A stretch of DNA of 64,000 bases from Celoporthe dispersa (GCA_016584495.1 WAID01000001.1:1116001-1180000); one strand, 5' to 3'; counted from the first letter of the stretch, positions 1-10,875 are shown. Notes: a model not told the origin generated them from the sequence alone. Program-made: numbers and translations.

Positions 1-20
1 GCGACTCCTCGATAGCCATT

Positions 21-1976
21 ATGGGCTCGACCTCGAACGATGCGTCCGGGAACCCTCCGGCCGTAGCAAACTTGAACTATGCCGAGCCTGGTCCCAACAC
101 GGTCGAGGTCGTGGTTGGCAGTGATGACCCCAATACGCCAGAACGGGGCGAGGTCAATAAAGATCGGTCACGTCTTGAGATGATCGTCATGATGACCACA
201 CTATGTGTAAGTTGTCCTCGCACACAGTCTTGTTGGCAATCCTAAGATGTTGGCTTGACAGATGGCCGTTTTCCTGGCCGCCCTCGACATAACCATCGTG
301 ACCACGGCGCTACCAACAATTGCGAACCACTTCCATTCGACATCAGCCTTTACCTGGGTCGGCGCAGCGTTTATGCTGTCAGGGGCCGTTGTGGCTCCGA
401 TCTGGGCTAAACTGAGTGATATTTGGGGCCGAAAATCTATCCTTCTCGCTGCAGTCGCCATTTTTCTTTCTGGGCAGTGCGTTATGCGCAACTGCTGTGA
501 GTTTGCCGATGCTTTTGATCGGGAGAGTCACGCAGGGTGTGCCCGCCGGTGGTATCGTCTCCTTGGTCAACATTGTAGTTGGAGACCTCTTCTCTCCAAG
601 GTGAGCCCGCACTTGGATGTGGTAATTAAGAATTCTCACGGGCCGAGACTGACTTGGGTTACCTTCAAGGGAGCGGGGCAAATACTATGCCATCACGGGT
701 GTTGTTTGGAGTGTTGCAAACACACTCGGACCACTAATAGGAGGTGGTCTGACTGAAGGCGCATCGTGGAGGTGGTGTTTCTACATCAACCGTGAGCACT
801 TCTTTAACTACCACACAGTTCCACCCTTGAGATTGTATGGCTAACCAGCAACAACAATCAGTCCCAATCTCTGGAGCGACTTTCATCGTGATTGCTTACA
901 TGCTGAAGCTGGAGACTCCTCACACCCCAATGATGTCCGGCCTCAAGGCCATCGACTGGGCTGGTACCATCACACTTGTCGGGGGCCTTCTGATGTTCCT
1001 TTTAGGGCTCGAGTTCGGCGGAACCAGTTACTCTTGGTCCTCAGTGACAGTCATCTGCCTGTTGGTCTTTGGCCTCGCCGTCCTCGCGGCATTCATCGCC
1101 ATCGAGTGGCATTTCGCTCGAAACCCTATCGTTCCGGCCCACCTGTACGCCAACGTGCACAATTTCGCCATCCTCGTCATTGACCTGTTTCATGGCGTGG
1201 CTGTGACAGAAAACACTTATTTCTTACCACTCTATTGTCAATCTGTCCTCGGCGCCTCGCCACTCCTCTCCGGCGTACTTATACTGCCATTCGCCTTGGC
1301 CTTGTCTATAGGCCAGGTGGGTGCCAATAACTACGTCAAGAAGAAGGGTCGCTACCTCGACTGCATTTATCTTGGGTTCTCTTTTATGATCCTCGGTCTT
1401 GGGCTGTTCTATAACCTCCCCGACTCGAGAATGTGGCCCAAGATCATCATCTACCAGCTCATCACCGGCTTCGGTATCGGGTGCCTCTTCCAGCCTCCCC
1501 CTGATCGCCCTGCAGGGAAAACCTCTCGGCCCAGGACAACGCCGCGGCGACGGCTCTCCTTCTTTCTCGTCCGAACTGTTGCAAATGCCATCGGCGTTGT
1601 CATCGGCTCGGCAACCTTTGCAAACAAGATGGACGCTCAGCAGGGAATGCTTGTCAAGCTGCTGGGAGCATCGACCGCCCAGCTCTTCTCCGGCGCGAGC
1701 GCGCAGGCGAATGTCCTCAAGATTGGGACCCTGAGCAGCTCACAGCGGAGTATCGTCCGCCAGGTGTATTGGATGGCCGTGAGGAACATCTGGGTCGTCG
1801 CGGTGTGTTTCGCTGGCGCAGGACTACTGTTTGGCATGCTCATCCGCCACAATCAACTTGAGACAACCCATGTGGAGGTTAAAATGGGACTGGCCGGAGA
1901 GGAGGCGCGAAGAAAAATATTGATGGAGTGGAGGGCAGGCAGGCAGCAAAATGCCACTGAGGTCACTGCCGTATGA
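21..1976 (+). CDS. MFS drug:H+ antiporter, DHA2 (14-TM) type, frame broken in four places
   Basis: Predicted plasma-membrane exporter of the major facilitator superfamily, the family that pumps out drugs or secondary metabolites by proton antiport. Exons read as 21-206, 262-600, 670-791 and 862-1976. The first membrane helix carries LDITIVTTALP (about residue 69), a DHA2 hallmark, followed by the GRKS loop between helices 2 and 3; the length (about 585 residues) suits 14 helices. Four single extra bases break the frame: in the T run at 461-465, the C run at 1497-1501, the CCC at 1530-1532, and near 1555-1568. Removing them restores homology and whole-codon length. They may be sequencing errors, but four in one gene also fits a decaying copy. 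The start codon is close to the window edge, so an upstream exon cannot be excluded. Substrate unknown. Confidence 0.8.
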
Positions 1977-2561
1977 TGTGGGATATGATCAGCATTTAAT
2001 TACGAGGCTCATACAGGTAAAAGTTTTTGAGGAAATGTTTCAGGTTGGGTGTCAAGAGTGTATCTGCTATGCTGCATCAGGAAGACTGTATTCTAATGCT
2101 CCGTTGAGAGCTCGGACTCAATTTTACTCGAACAAAGACCACCAGAGTCAGTCAGTCATGACCAAAAGCATCTGCATTTGTCGTTTATGGTGCTGTATTT
2201 GCAAAAGAGATATCTTTACCACAGTTATGAACTTGTGTTATTGGGTGAATGTGAACTATGGGCACATTTTCTCTAGACTATCATTGGCAAGTGTAAATGG
2301 GGGAGGTCACTAGGTCTTTATGCTTCACAGCTTGAAGTATCCTGTCATGTGGACCTGGTAATCGTAGCTACTTGGTGAAAAGGGAGAGTCACAATCATGG
2401 GCATCACGTGCTCCTTCCAAATTCACTACTCCCACCTCTATATAGCCCCAAGGGAACTTCTCAAGACAGACCTTCCTAAGGAGATATCTTGACCACCAAC
2501 ACATCCACAAGCCAACTGCGGACACCGAAAATACATCCCATCCATCCTACACAAAGTCAAG
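1977..2561. other. Intergenic region, promoter of the CVNH-like gene
   Basis: No coding exon recognised. An E-box-like CACGTG lies at 2405-2410 and a TATATAG box at 2439-2445, about 117 bases before the next start codon, so the right half is probably the promoter of the secreted lectin-like gene. Confidence 0.5.
2439..2445 (+). promoter_or_regulatory. TATA box upstream of the CVNH-like gene
   Basis: TATATAG on the coding strand, about 117 bases before the ATG at 2562, a usual distance for fungal TATA promoters with a short 5' leader. Confidence 0.45.
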
Positions 2562-3168
2562 ATGAAGTACATTCTCACCCAAACCTACCTCGCCTGTGGC
2601 CTGCTGGTGCAGCTCACCACCGCTGCCATCGACCGCACCTGTACCGACCTGGAGGTCAAGTTCACTGGTGCCGACTCTCCCATCTTCCCTGACTGCCAAG
2701 TGTCAGAACCGCGAGAACACAGCCACCCAGTGCAGCGAGCTCAACCTCAACCTGTGCTACCGGCTCCAGCTGGGCAGCTCTGAGGATTCTCCCTCCGTCG
2801 TTGTCGGGAGTGACGGGTAAGAAAACTACTTATCACTCTTTGGGAGCAAGAACGCTGTCCAGCGAGCACATACTGACTAAATCTGCAACAGAGGCAACTT
2901 TGGCCGCTACTGCACCGACTGTGGCGCAACCAACTCTCCTGATCCTACGGTCAAGTACTGCACCTGTGTTGCCTACGAGGAGGATGGCGAGCTGATCTAC
3001 GGCGATGTCGAGATCGATCTCAGTAAGTCGACTACCCGGTTGATCATTGGGCTAATTTGGAATTTACTAATAGTAATGGTGCAAACAGACGAGGGTACAA
3101 TCATTCAGGACTCGAACGGCTTCCTACAGTGTTTTGACCACACGGCCGCTACCGTGGACGACTGCTGA
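2562..3168 (+). CDS. Small secreted CVNH-like (cyanovirin-N homology) protein
   Basis: Short secreted protein of about 154 residues. Exons are 2562-2816, 2892-3022 and 3089-3168. The first 22 residues form a signal peptide (MKYILTQ start, hydrophobic core, cut near TTA-AID). The mature part is cysteine-rich and follows the CVNH pattern: a strand ending LTAKCQ, then CSELNLNLC, a G-N-F-x-x-x-C turn, a second half with DVEIDLN, and a final G-F-L-Q-C. CVNH proteins are carbohydrate-binding; in fungi they are secreted or linked to other domains. The mature sequence needs one extra C removed in the CCC at 2697-2699, where the frame otherwise slips just before LTAKC. Splice phases then agree exactly. 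Function is inferred only from the fold pattern; a generic cysteine-rich effector is the alternative. Confidence 0.6.
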
Positions 3169-3413
3169 GCACCCGTTGGCGTGCTAACAGAGGCTCAGCA
3201 ATGCCAACGTCTTCTTTTTTTTTTGTCGAGGGAAAGATGGTCAGACAATGGATGTTTCGGAGATAGACGGACTAGTACTTTGAACGCTGATACTAGAGAC
3301 AATGCACAAGCTGCGAAGATTGAGAAATTGAAAGCTGTGGCTCTTGACATAAAAGTCTCGAGGCTTAAAAACCGGAAACTGCTGATAAAATTCCGAACCC
3401 CAATTCCTCGTCA

Positions 3414-4620
3414 TCAAGAAAAAGTCCATTCCCTGACTCTAGCCTCATGCGCCTTTGTCACATCGCCCCTGAGACCTAGACGAACAGCTTCAGCCGTCGC
3501 CTCATCAAGATCCTCCGTTGGCAAGCCTAACATGTCATTATGAAGCTGTAGCCTGGACTCATAGTCACCACCGCCTTTCGGAAAGAAGTTTCGGCTGTAG
3601 AGCAATTTGGCGAAGGGCCCGATGTTGCCTGATTTAACGGCATCGCGGCCCTCGCGCCAGCGCTGCTCGGAAGACTCAGTACTGATGGCCCAGTCGTCAT
3701 CTGAAGTATTTGTGACGCGTTTGACACTTTCGAACATGTCCTTTTGCGTCAGAAGAAAGCTGGATATATAAACACCCTTGTTGGCGAATTGGGAGACTGT
3801 GGGCGATTTGTCTGCCGCATCATCTGGGAGCTCCTTCAGACTAAGCAGGTTTGCCACGGCGCGGGCGCACTATAAGACATGGATGAGTTAGCGACTGATT
3901 CTCTCTGTCTTTGCTCGTCCTCCATTCAAAGTCCTTGCGTACTTGAGGCCAAGTTGTCACGTTGATGGCCACGTCTCCTGCATCGAAGAGCACGAGGGAT
4001 CGCTTCTGGAAGTCGAAACCAAATCGGTCCGGCCCGCCGCCTAGACTGAACTCGTACCAAAAGTTACAGTTCAGCAGGAAGTACGAGGTAGAGTTCGGGT
4101 CCAAAGCCGCGAACTCGGCGAGGATGCTGTCACGCATCGGCGTGAGCAGCGAGTCTTCGCATAGCGACTGGTTGGCGGCATCTTGGCCGTACCAGTTGGG
4201 CAGGACATATCTGACGCCCGCCTTGGCCGCCGCTCTGATAAGCTTAGGGATCGTGCCTCGAGGTGCTGTGACCGACACAGTGATGATCAGTGCTTGTTGC
4301 CCACTGAGGGCGGAGACTAGCGCTGTATCATCATCGCCGCTGTAATCGACCTGCACGGTATTTACGCCGGAGGCAAAAGAGGTAGTGTCGCTGTTGGGGC
4401 GCGCAATGGCAGTCACGACATGCTTGCTAGTTGCAAGAAGCGCCTGGGTGATCAGACTTCCCATGCGACCTCCTGCCTGTAGTGGTATCTAATTCAGCAT
4501 CCAGGGGCAAGACAAGAGACTATGGTCTGGCGGAACACTTACCCCGGTGACGGCAACTTTCTCGATCTTGTTTGAGAACCCATGGGGCTGATCTTTGGCG
4601 TATCTAGAAAACAATGCCAT
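3414..4620 (-). CDS. NmrA-like / isoflavone-reductase-like NAD(P)-binding protein
   Basis: Atypical short-chain oxidoreductase of 355 residues. Exons on the minus strand: 4620-4543, 4476-3943, 3869-3414, all in frame. The nucleotide-binding motif TGAGGRMG (residues 25-32) is assembled across the first intron, which supports the model. It is followed by a Rossmann pattern typical of NmrA/isoflavone reductases, which act either as small-molecule reductases or as redox sensors binding NAD(P) without catalysis. A tail-end RNFFPKGGGDYESRLQLHN stretch is not one I can assign. An upstream in-frame ATG exists, but MALFSRY at 4620 lies closest to the Rossmann fold. It shares a 1.1 kb divergent promoter with the methyltransferase on its left-hand strand partner, and runs tail-to-tail with the CVNH-like gene. 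No catalytic residue can be named with confidence. Confidence 0.8.
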
Positions 4621-5739
4621 GGTCAATAAACTCTTAGGATATTTGCAGATAGCAAGAATTGAGGATATCTGTTTTGTCGAAACAATCCACTGTTGGTGGA
4701 TAGCAGCCTTAAGCCGGAGTAATGTTGGGCCCAATGTTGCAACATATCGTCTTCAGTGTCACCCAGTTCAATGGAGATCATGTTGCGTTTTATACTTCAC
4801 CTTCGATCTATCGACACCACCAAAGTATTGCCTCTGGCAAGTGTCTTCTTGAATTGAGGTCGGGCCAACGTGCTGGACTTTAGTTGCGCGGAGCTAGCGG
4901 GCGGGGACTTTATACTCATCGAGTAAGAATTATCTCCCATCTCCGTAAAGCCCGAGTTTCTTAAGTCCAGCACAGATGAAGTCGAAGTCATCAAATTGGA
5001 TCGTGGCACCTACAATAGAGGAATCTCACCTTTTTTGTTAAATAGGTTCGAAGGTGAAAAGACGGACTATTTGGCATTGCTTCTTTGGCTGCATATGGCC
5101 ACGAGGCTGCGCCAACTATGCTTCCTGTAATCTTAGGTATGCTGCCATTAATTACCCTCAGTCGTGATTGCTGGCACTACCCACCTAATTTGACAAGTTA
5201 CGGCATGATTGTTCACAAATTTTACTTAGATATGGCGAGTTTAAGAATAAGATACCCCAGTACCAAGTACACATGTGTTTGTAGAAAAGCGAGTCTAAAC
5301 GGCTTGACCTCGTTTCCAAGTAGCATGTCTATGCGCGCCGATACTAGGACGTCGAATACGAGGCGGCGCTAACCATGTTGCATATCACTTGAGCAAGTTG
5401 CAGAGGTACACAGTCAACTAAGGAAGTCTACAGAGGGCTTGCAGCCTGCAGGTGAGCAAGTTTATTTATTATATGGAGCACACCAACTATACTGTGTAGC
5501 AATACTGTCCTCCCGTGAGCACATTTTCAGACTTCTCCACTCGACTCTTCCCTCTTTGGCATCCCAGTCCTCTCATGCATATTCGTTTCAGCTTGTGAAG
5601 AGCGCTTGAGGAGAAAAGTCACAACGTCCCTCAAATACCGATCAGAGGCCCACTAAGATTGTCCTGTTCAGACAATATATCGGTAGACCATCAAACGATC
5701 TTCGTGACCAGCAACACCAAGCCCCTCTATCAAAGAAAG
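4621..5739. promoter_or_regulatory. Divergent promoter between NmrA-like and methyltransferase genes
   Basis: No coding exon recognised in 1.1 kb. The flanking genes point away from each other, so both must be driven from here. I see no convincing named regulator site. Confidence 0.4.
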
Positions 5740-6723
5740 ATGACAGCAGACGATAAGAAATTCGCCTTTTCGGTCAAGACGGATGACTGGGACCACTATG
5801 CCAGGTACCGGCCATCGTACCCGGAGTCTATGTGGAACACATGGCTGGACTTCCACCAAGGATGGCTAGAGAGCATTATGGACGTCGGCACCGGCGGCGG
5901 GGTTGGGGCCGCAAGTTTCCTCGCCGCCGCCAGCTCCCGTGGCCAGCAGGTCAAACGCGTCTACCTCTCCGACCCAAATGAAAACAACCTGGCCGCCGCC
6001 AAGAAGAACTTCACTGCTGCGCGATACCCAGGCATTGAATTCTTCTTTCACCGCGGCCCTGCCGAAGAGGCATTTCCTGGTCTGAGCCCTGGCTCGGTAG
6101 ACATGCTCATCGCCTGTGCCAGCATCCATTGGACCGATATCGACACGGCGATGAGTACCACTGCCAACACCCTTCGTTCTGGCGGCACTTTCGGCGCAGT
6201 GGTCTACCCACAACCAACCATCAAAGACGACGAGGAGGCCGCAGAAGCCCTGGCAGGTGTATTCGAACAGCGCAGGCGCTTCCAGGACAAAGGTGACGCG
6301 GAGAAGGACATGACGAAATCTGTCCGAGCGCGAGCGTATCGAAACCTGTCCATTGGCCTGGACTACGTCCCCTTTGATCCGTCCAGGTGGGAAACTGTCC
6401 ATCGGAGGACGGCAAACCTGCCCAAGGACGGCAAGTGGCCGCTGCGAGACTCGACCTGGACACATTACGGAGAGCCCAAGCTGGCGGTCTTGAACGGCGA
6501 ACAGGTAGAGATGGTGGAAAATGACGAATGGTGGAGCAGAAAGAATTATTCCATCGAGCAGCTCAAGGAATTTTTTCAGACTCTTGGATATGAGCCTTTC
6601 GTCATGGATGGTAGACTCTGGGAGAGTGATGCGTTTCGCGGTTTCGAAAAACTCATCAGGGAGAGAGGAGGCACTTTTGAATTGGTCTGGCCCGCCGCGA
6701 CAGTCCTGGGCAGGAGAAAATAG
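5740..6723 (+). CDS. Class I SAM-dependent methyltransferase (trans-aconitate methyltransferase-like)
   Basis: Single-exon gene; cytosolic small-molecule methyltransferase of 327 residues if started at 5740 (an in-frame ATG at 5659 would add 27 residues without domain character). The opening FSVKTDDWDHYARYRPSYPE is the typical lead-in of the Tmt1/Crg1 family. Motif I, DVGTGGGVG (about residues 48-56), binds S-adenosylmethionine. A later acidic strand end (LSDPNENN) should hold the ribose, and ACASIHWTD is the post-II signature of this group, whose members methylate trans-aconitate, farnesoate or similar small acids. The frame is intact. It is divergent from the NmrA-like gene and convergent with the transporter at 6859. 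Substrate not determinable from sequence. Confidence 0.85.
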   Translation: MTADDKKFAFSVKTDDWDHYARYRPSYPESMWNTWLDFHQGWLESIMDVGTGGGVGAASFLAAASSRGQQVKRVYLSDPNENNLAAAKKNFTAARYPGIEFFFHRGPAEEAFPGLSPGSVDMLIACASIHWTDIDTAMSTTANTLRSGGTFGAVVYPQPTIKDDEEAAEALAGVFEQRRRFQDKGDAEKDMTKSVRARAYRNLSIGLDYVPFDPSRWETVHRRTANLPKDGKWPLRDSTWTHYGEPKLAVLNGEQVEMVENDEWWSRKNYSIEQLKEFFQTLGYEPFVMDGRLWESDAFRGFEKLIRERGGTFELVWPAATVLGRRK

Positions 6724-6858
6724 CTGGATCAGAACAGACCATAATACTACATCACAGTAAGGAACTAAAATAATACTCCTCTGGTGGACAGGTCAATTGT
6801 GTGCATAAATGTGTTGGAAGGCACAGTGTCATCATCATGTCTTCATTATTATGGGATA

Positions 6859-8659
6859 TCATACTCGAGCCATCAGCCTCCAACCAATCATGCAAACCCT
6901 CGCCCAGATCAGGAATAAAGCTCCGAAGGCGATAGAAGCGCCACAAAAGATTTTCAGTCCAACAAATTGACCATTTAGGTCATCGACAATTGCGCCTGCT
7001 GACAGAGTACTGGTCAGAGTGATTAGGCCAAGCACACCATACAATGTACCAGTCCGTGCCCCTATCTCATGTACATCGCTTTTTGGAATCTGTTAGTAGA
7101 GTATAATCTTTAGGCAGAAGAATGAGTGATGCCAGTGGCAAAGCCAGACATTGGAGAATTGTTGGGCCAGGAAAAACTGTTTACCTGATCTGTGAGACCA
7201 ATGCGGGAGTGAGGGCGATCACAGCACCAGAGGATATGCCATATAACACAGAGAATACAATGATGCCGGCGTTGTTGTTTTGTAAGGGAACCCAAAAGGC
7301 GAAGACTATAGAAGTAGAGAGCAAACTGAAGATGATAGCAGTGTTGAAACGGCCAATGTGATCAGCAGCCCATGCAGGCAGTATCCGTCCGATTACTCAA
7401 AAAAAAAAAAAAAAAAAAAAACAGTCAGCTTGGCATCTCTGAGCTCGTGGGTAGCGAACATCTTCTGGAGGGGGGAGGGGGAGGTGTTTCTCATGGACTG
7501 GGTGTTACTCACAGCTTGCGGCATTGATCACAACCACCAGTTTGCCTGCCAAGTATTCAGGCATGCCTTCCTGTCGTGCTTGAAGAATTATGTAGGTAAG
7601 TGGTAAAAACAGACCAAGATACATGAGCATGCTCATGCTCAGAAGCCGATAGGAGCTGCTCTTGAAAGGTTTGATGTATTCTTTGACGTGAAACTCTCGG
7701 GGAGTCGGTGGAACCCGAGAGAAGACGGTAAGGTTGGCGACCACCTGTAGTATTCTCAACTCAGCACAACTATAAGGGAGACAGCGTACATGATGGTCTC
7801 GGGAGGGGACAAGCAAGCATGTGGAATGCCCTGGTTCGTACCGCAAAAATGAAAATAAATAGGGCGCACGCCCGCATCGTCCAACCGAACCCAACCGCTG
7901 GCTCTAGGCTCTGGAACATCAAAGGAAAAATGATGCCACCTATTGAGCCACCTATCAAGGCAATTCTGTGGTCAGCCTTTGTACTTGAGTATTCGAGGTT
8001 GAGTCTTTTCCGATCTCACCGGTTGATGTTATGCCTAGGGCAAGCGCGCGCCGTTTGGTGAAGTAAGTTGATATTGATGATATCGCAGGGTATAGCATCA
8101 TGCTCGCGCCAAGTGCAGAGCCTTCACAAGACTTTCGTTAGCATGCTAAATAGTGGGTGAAGGTCTTTGAGGTGAGGTTAAGCATTAATTAGGACCATCG
8201 TTACACAGTACGTGTGCCAGCTCACTTACAAAGTCCCTGTGACAGCACGAGGGCATAGAATTGCTGGCTGGCTACTGAAGCGGCCAGAACGCCGATCACA
8301 TGCAAGCAGCCTCCAATGCAAAGCAGATGTCGAGGACCATACTTGTCATAGATCAGGCCGAATATTGGTCCCTTTTTCAGGAAGCAGTCACAGATTAATT
8401 AGCACATACTTCTTGTGGCTGCTTTGGGGGCCGCACTTACACCTGCAAAGATCATGAAGTCTACAAGGGATGGAATTATAGCGACTGTACTTTCGGGCAG
8501 ACCAGGGAATAGCACAGTCGAGTAATAGTCCTGAAAGACACCCAATGCGTTCAGCCAGCCAGATATGATGACATTACAGCACCAACTTCCGAAGACAACG
8601 AGCCATGCCCGACACCCCCCATCTGGAGCATCTTCGAGTAGTGGGCTCATGGTAATCAT
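6859..8659 (-). CDS. MFS monocarboxylate-transporter-like (MCT/MCH) protein
   Basis: Membrane transporter of 411 residues in seven exons: 8659-8441, 8371-8230, 8121-8020, 7951-7842, 7744-7513, 7395-7185 and 7078-6859; all phases agree and no frame is broken. The N-terminus has the fungal MCT opening DGGCRAWLVVFGSW. GPIFGLIYDKYGPR is the loop between helices 2 and 3, followed by LSQGLCSALGAS and the helix-4/5 loop YFTKRRALALGI. Family members move monocarboxylates, riboflavin or pathway intermediates, usually with protons. MSPLL at 8650 is an alternative start. The gene sits between the methyltransferase (tail-to-tail, 135 bases) and the opine-dehydrogenase-like gene (head-to-head), so it might carry their substrate or product; that is inference. 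Confidence 0.85.
7396..7512 (-). other. Intron with a 23-base poly-A/T tract beside its 3' splice site
   Basis: Fifth intron of the MCT-like gene. On the coding strand a run of 23 T (plus-strand A run at 7399-7421) stands directly before the TTGAG acceptor, an extreme polypyrimidine tract. Confidence 0.6.
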
Positions 8660-9645
8660 TCTCTGGATATAATCTGTCAGCTAGAAAATTGCAGTCATGT
8701 ACCACTGCTTATGGATGGGGGACAATGACCGTACTCACCTGGCAGCGCTCGAGACCATAGCCGAGGGAGTTGTTGTCTCGCTGTGCGGCGAGATCCTGGG
8801 GCCCAGAATTTACCTGGTCCGATGAGACGTAACTGTCCCCGGTAGTTAATTGCTACCTAGTACAGTATAGTTCAAGCCGTGTGAAATGTTCGTTGGGTCC
8901 ATTGCCCCGCCGATCCTAACCTGTGAGCGTATACACTAGACGTGGCGACCTCGGAGCTCGACACCTGTCTACACCTTGCATATCAGACGCACGAATGATC
9001 CCAGCCTGATTCTGTAACCTGGTCATGTCCATACGCCAAGTACCATGTCTTGAGCATTTTCCTCGATTGTCTGGGTCCGGATGGGTTTTCCCCGCACATC
9101 AACAGGTGGATCTTGCTCACATTTAATCCACTCACACTTGGTCTTGGTGCCGCTTAACGAATCTTGCTCATAATTCTCTCAGACACAGTGTAACAGAAGT
9201 TGCCAAGGTTTTATGGTATCTGCAGCCATGTTACCGTGGAGCCTTTGATTATTCACGTTTGTAGGCTGATTCGAAGGTGTGCTCTCTGTGACATTGGACA
9301 TACAAACATGCCCCGAGGGCCTGATAACAGGGGGGCTCAAATGCTCTTATTATCTTAAAAACGTGCCTCAAGACAATTCCATCCTCTTGTCGAATTGCAG
9401 CCTGGATTGATCATATCCAACACTAACCAGCATCAACAGGGCATCGGGAGCCTTGCTTGTTGTTTTTCTCTCTTTTCTTTCTTCTTTCTCGGTCATATTT
9501 TAACCGGGTCAACACAACTACTCCCTCCAAAATCAAGACCACATATTGGAAATCGAACTCGAGTCACCTGGACAGGCCAGAGCAGAACTCAGGATATCGG
9601 ACCTCACCCGATAGTGACGCTCTGAGAATTCATTCTTAGCCAGCC
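8660..9645. promoter_or_regulatory. Divergent promoter between MCT-like transporter and opine-dehydrogenase-like genes
   Basis: Nearly 1 kb without recognised exons; both flanking genes start from it. A CT-rich stretch around 9455-9500 is typical of a fungal transcription-start region for the gene at 9646. Confidence 0.4.
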
Positions 9646-10875
9646 ATGCCTCAGACTCGAGTCGGCATCATTGGCCTGGGCCAGGGTGGGAAGGCCTTGG
9701 CAGTTCACCTTGCCTCGCGGGGACACAAGCCCTTGATCTACTGCTGTCCAGGCCATCGGACAGAGTACGAATACGTTCAAAACCACGACAGCGTGCTCAA
9801 AGCCTCTCACGCCACAGAGGGTACCTTCAAAGTTCAACTTGTCGATGACCTAGCCGACTTCGTCCTCAACACGGACTACATCATTATCGTTACGCTGTCA
9901 ACTGCGCACCGCGAAATCCTCTGTGCACTGCAGAAGCACGACCTTCGCAAGACAACCATCGTGGCCCTTCCTGGTGGAGGCAGCTTTGCAGCCAAGGCCA
10001 GACAAGTGGGACTGAGAGCACGCAACATCTTGGAATCATGTACCCTGCCGTACGCAAGTCGAAGTCCAGGACCGGGCGAGGTCGCGGTCCTCTACGTGAA
10101 GGAGACATTTCCACTTGCATCGGTCAGGGCTATGCAGGAGCACGACCGTCTCGTCCTGTCCCGCATCTTTGATGATCGTGTGGAGTGGCGAAATTCCATC
10201 CTCAACATCTGGCTCAACTGCACAAATCCTGTTGTGCACTGTCCACCAATGGTTCTCAATGCCGGACGCGTTGAGAGCGGCAACCCGTTCCACTTGTACG
10301 GCGAAGGCATCACCCCCAGCGTGGCGAGGGCGACTATGGCGCTGGATGCAGAGCGGATGGCCATTGCTGCGAGCAATGGTGAGCAGACACCATCTGTGCT
10401 GGAATGGACCAACATCTGGTACGACTCGGACTATCCAGACTGGGTCTCATTTGCTCAGGGATCCGCGCCGCATAACAAGCACGGCCTTGCTCCGACGAGA
10501 CTGAAAGGGCAAAGATTTCTGGACGAGGATATGAAGGAGACAATGGTCATGTGGTATTGTCTCGGGAGGCTACGTGGTCTCGATCTGCCCGTTATGCGGT
10601 CAATGATTACTCTGACCTCTTCGATGGTGGACGAGGATTATCTCACCACAGGTACCACACTTGAGTCGCTTGGACTGGGAGAAATGACTGCAGATGACAT
10701 ATTGGAGATGTTCGGTGCGCCTAAGCAACAGAGCATCGCAACCTACGAGTCAAGATCTGGCAAGACGTTGTATCCATCCAGTCCGAGCCGCTCTTCCTTT
10801 CCGCCAGATCTGAGGCATCTGACTGGAGACTCTGGGTTGTTGAGCTTGATAGGGAAACAGACTTACATCTTTTGA
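9646..10875 (+). CDS. NAD(P)-dependent octopine/nopaline (opine) dehydrogenase-like enzyme
   Basis: Single intact exon of 409 residues. The N-terminal Rossmann fold opens with VGIIGLGQGG (GxGxxG at 10-15). A helical C-terminal domain matching the octopine/nopaline dehydrogenase alpha-helical domain follows, centred on NPVVHCPPMVLNAGR (about residues 194-208), which holds the histidine expected for catalysis in this family. Characterised relatives reductively condense an amino acid with a keto acid (octopine, nopaline, staphylopine-type metallophores) or reduce related imines. No signal peptide or membrane helix is visible, so it should be cytosolic. The last 40 residues (serine-rich) look disordered. 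It is head-to-head with the MCT-like transporter. True substrate unknown; a relative of ketopantoate reductase is the main alternative but lacks this C-terminal pattern. Confidence 0.75.
   Translation: MPQTRVGIIGLGQGGKALAVHLASRGHKPLIYCCPGHRTEYEYVQNHDSVLKASHATEGTFKVQLVDDLADFVLNTDYIIIVTLSTAHREILCALQKHDLRKTTIVALPGGGSFAAKARQVGLRARNILESCTLPYASRSPGPGEVAVLYVKETFPLASVRAMQEHDRLVLSRIFDDRVEWRNSILNIWLNCTNPVVHCPPMVLNAGRVESGNPFHLYGEGITPSVARATMALDAERMAIAASNGEQTPSVLEWTNIWYDSDYPDWVSFAQGSAPHNKHGLAPTRLKGQRFLDEDMKETMVMWYCLGRLRGLDLPVMRSMITLTSSMVDEDYLTTGTTLESLGLGEMTADDILEMFGAPKQQSIATYESRSGKTLYPSSPSRSSFPPDLRHLTGDSGLLSLIGKQTYIF

Noticed and set aside
1951..2313. 120-codon open frame overlapping the end of the DHA2 transporter
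   Set aside because: Overlaps the transporter in another frame and has no protein character beyond its cysteines.
5659..5739. Upstream in-frame start of the methyltransferase
   Set aside because: The extra 27 residues lack any targeting or domain feature, and homologues of this type begin close to the start at 5740.
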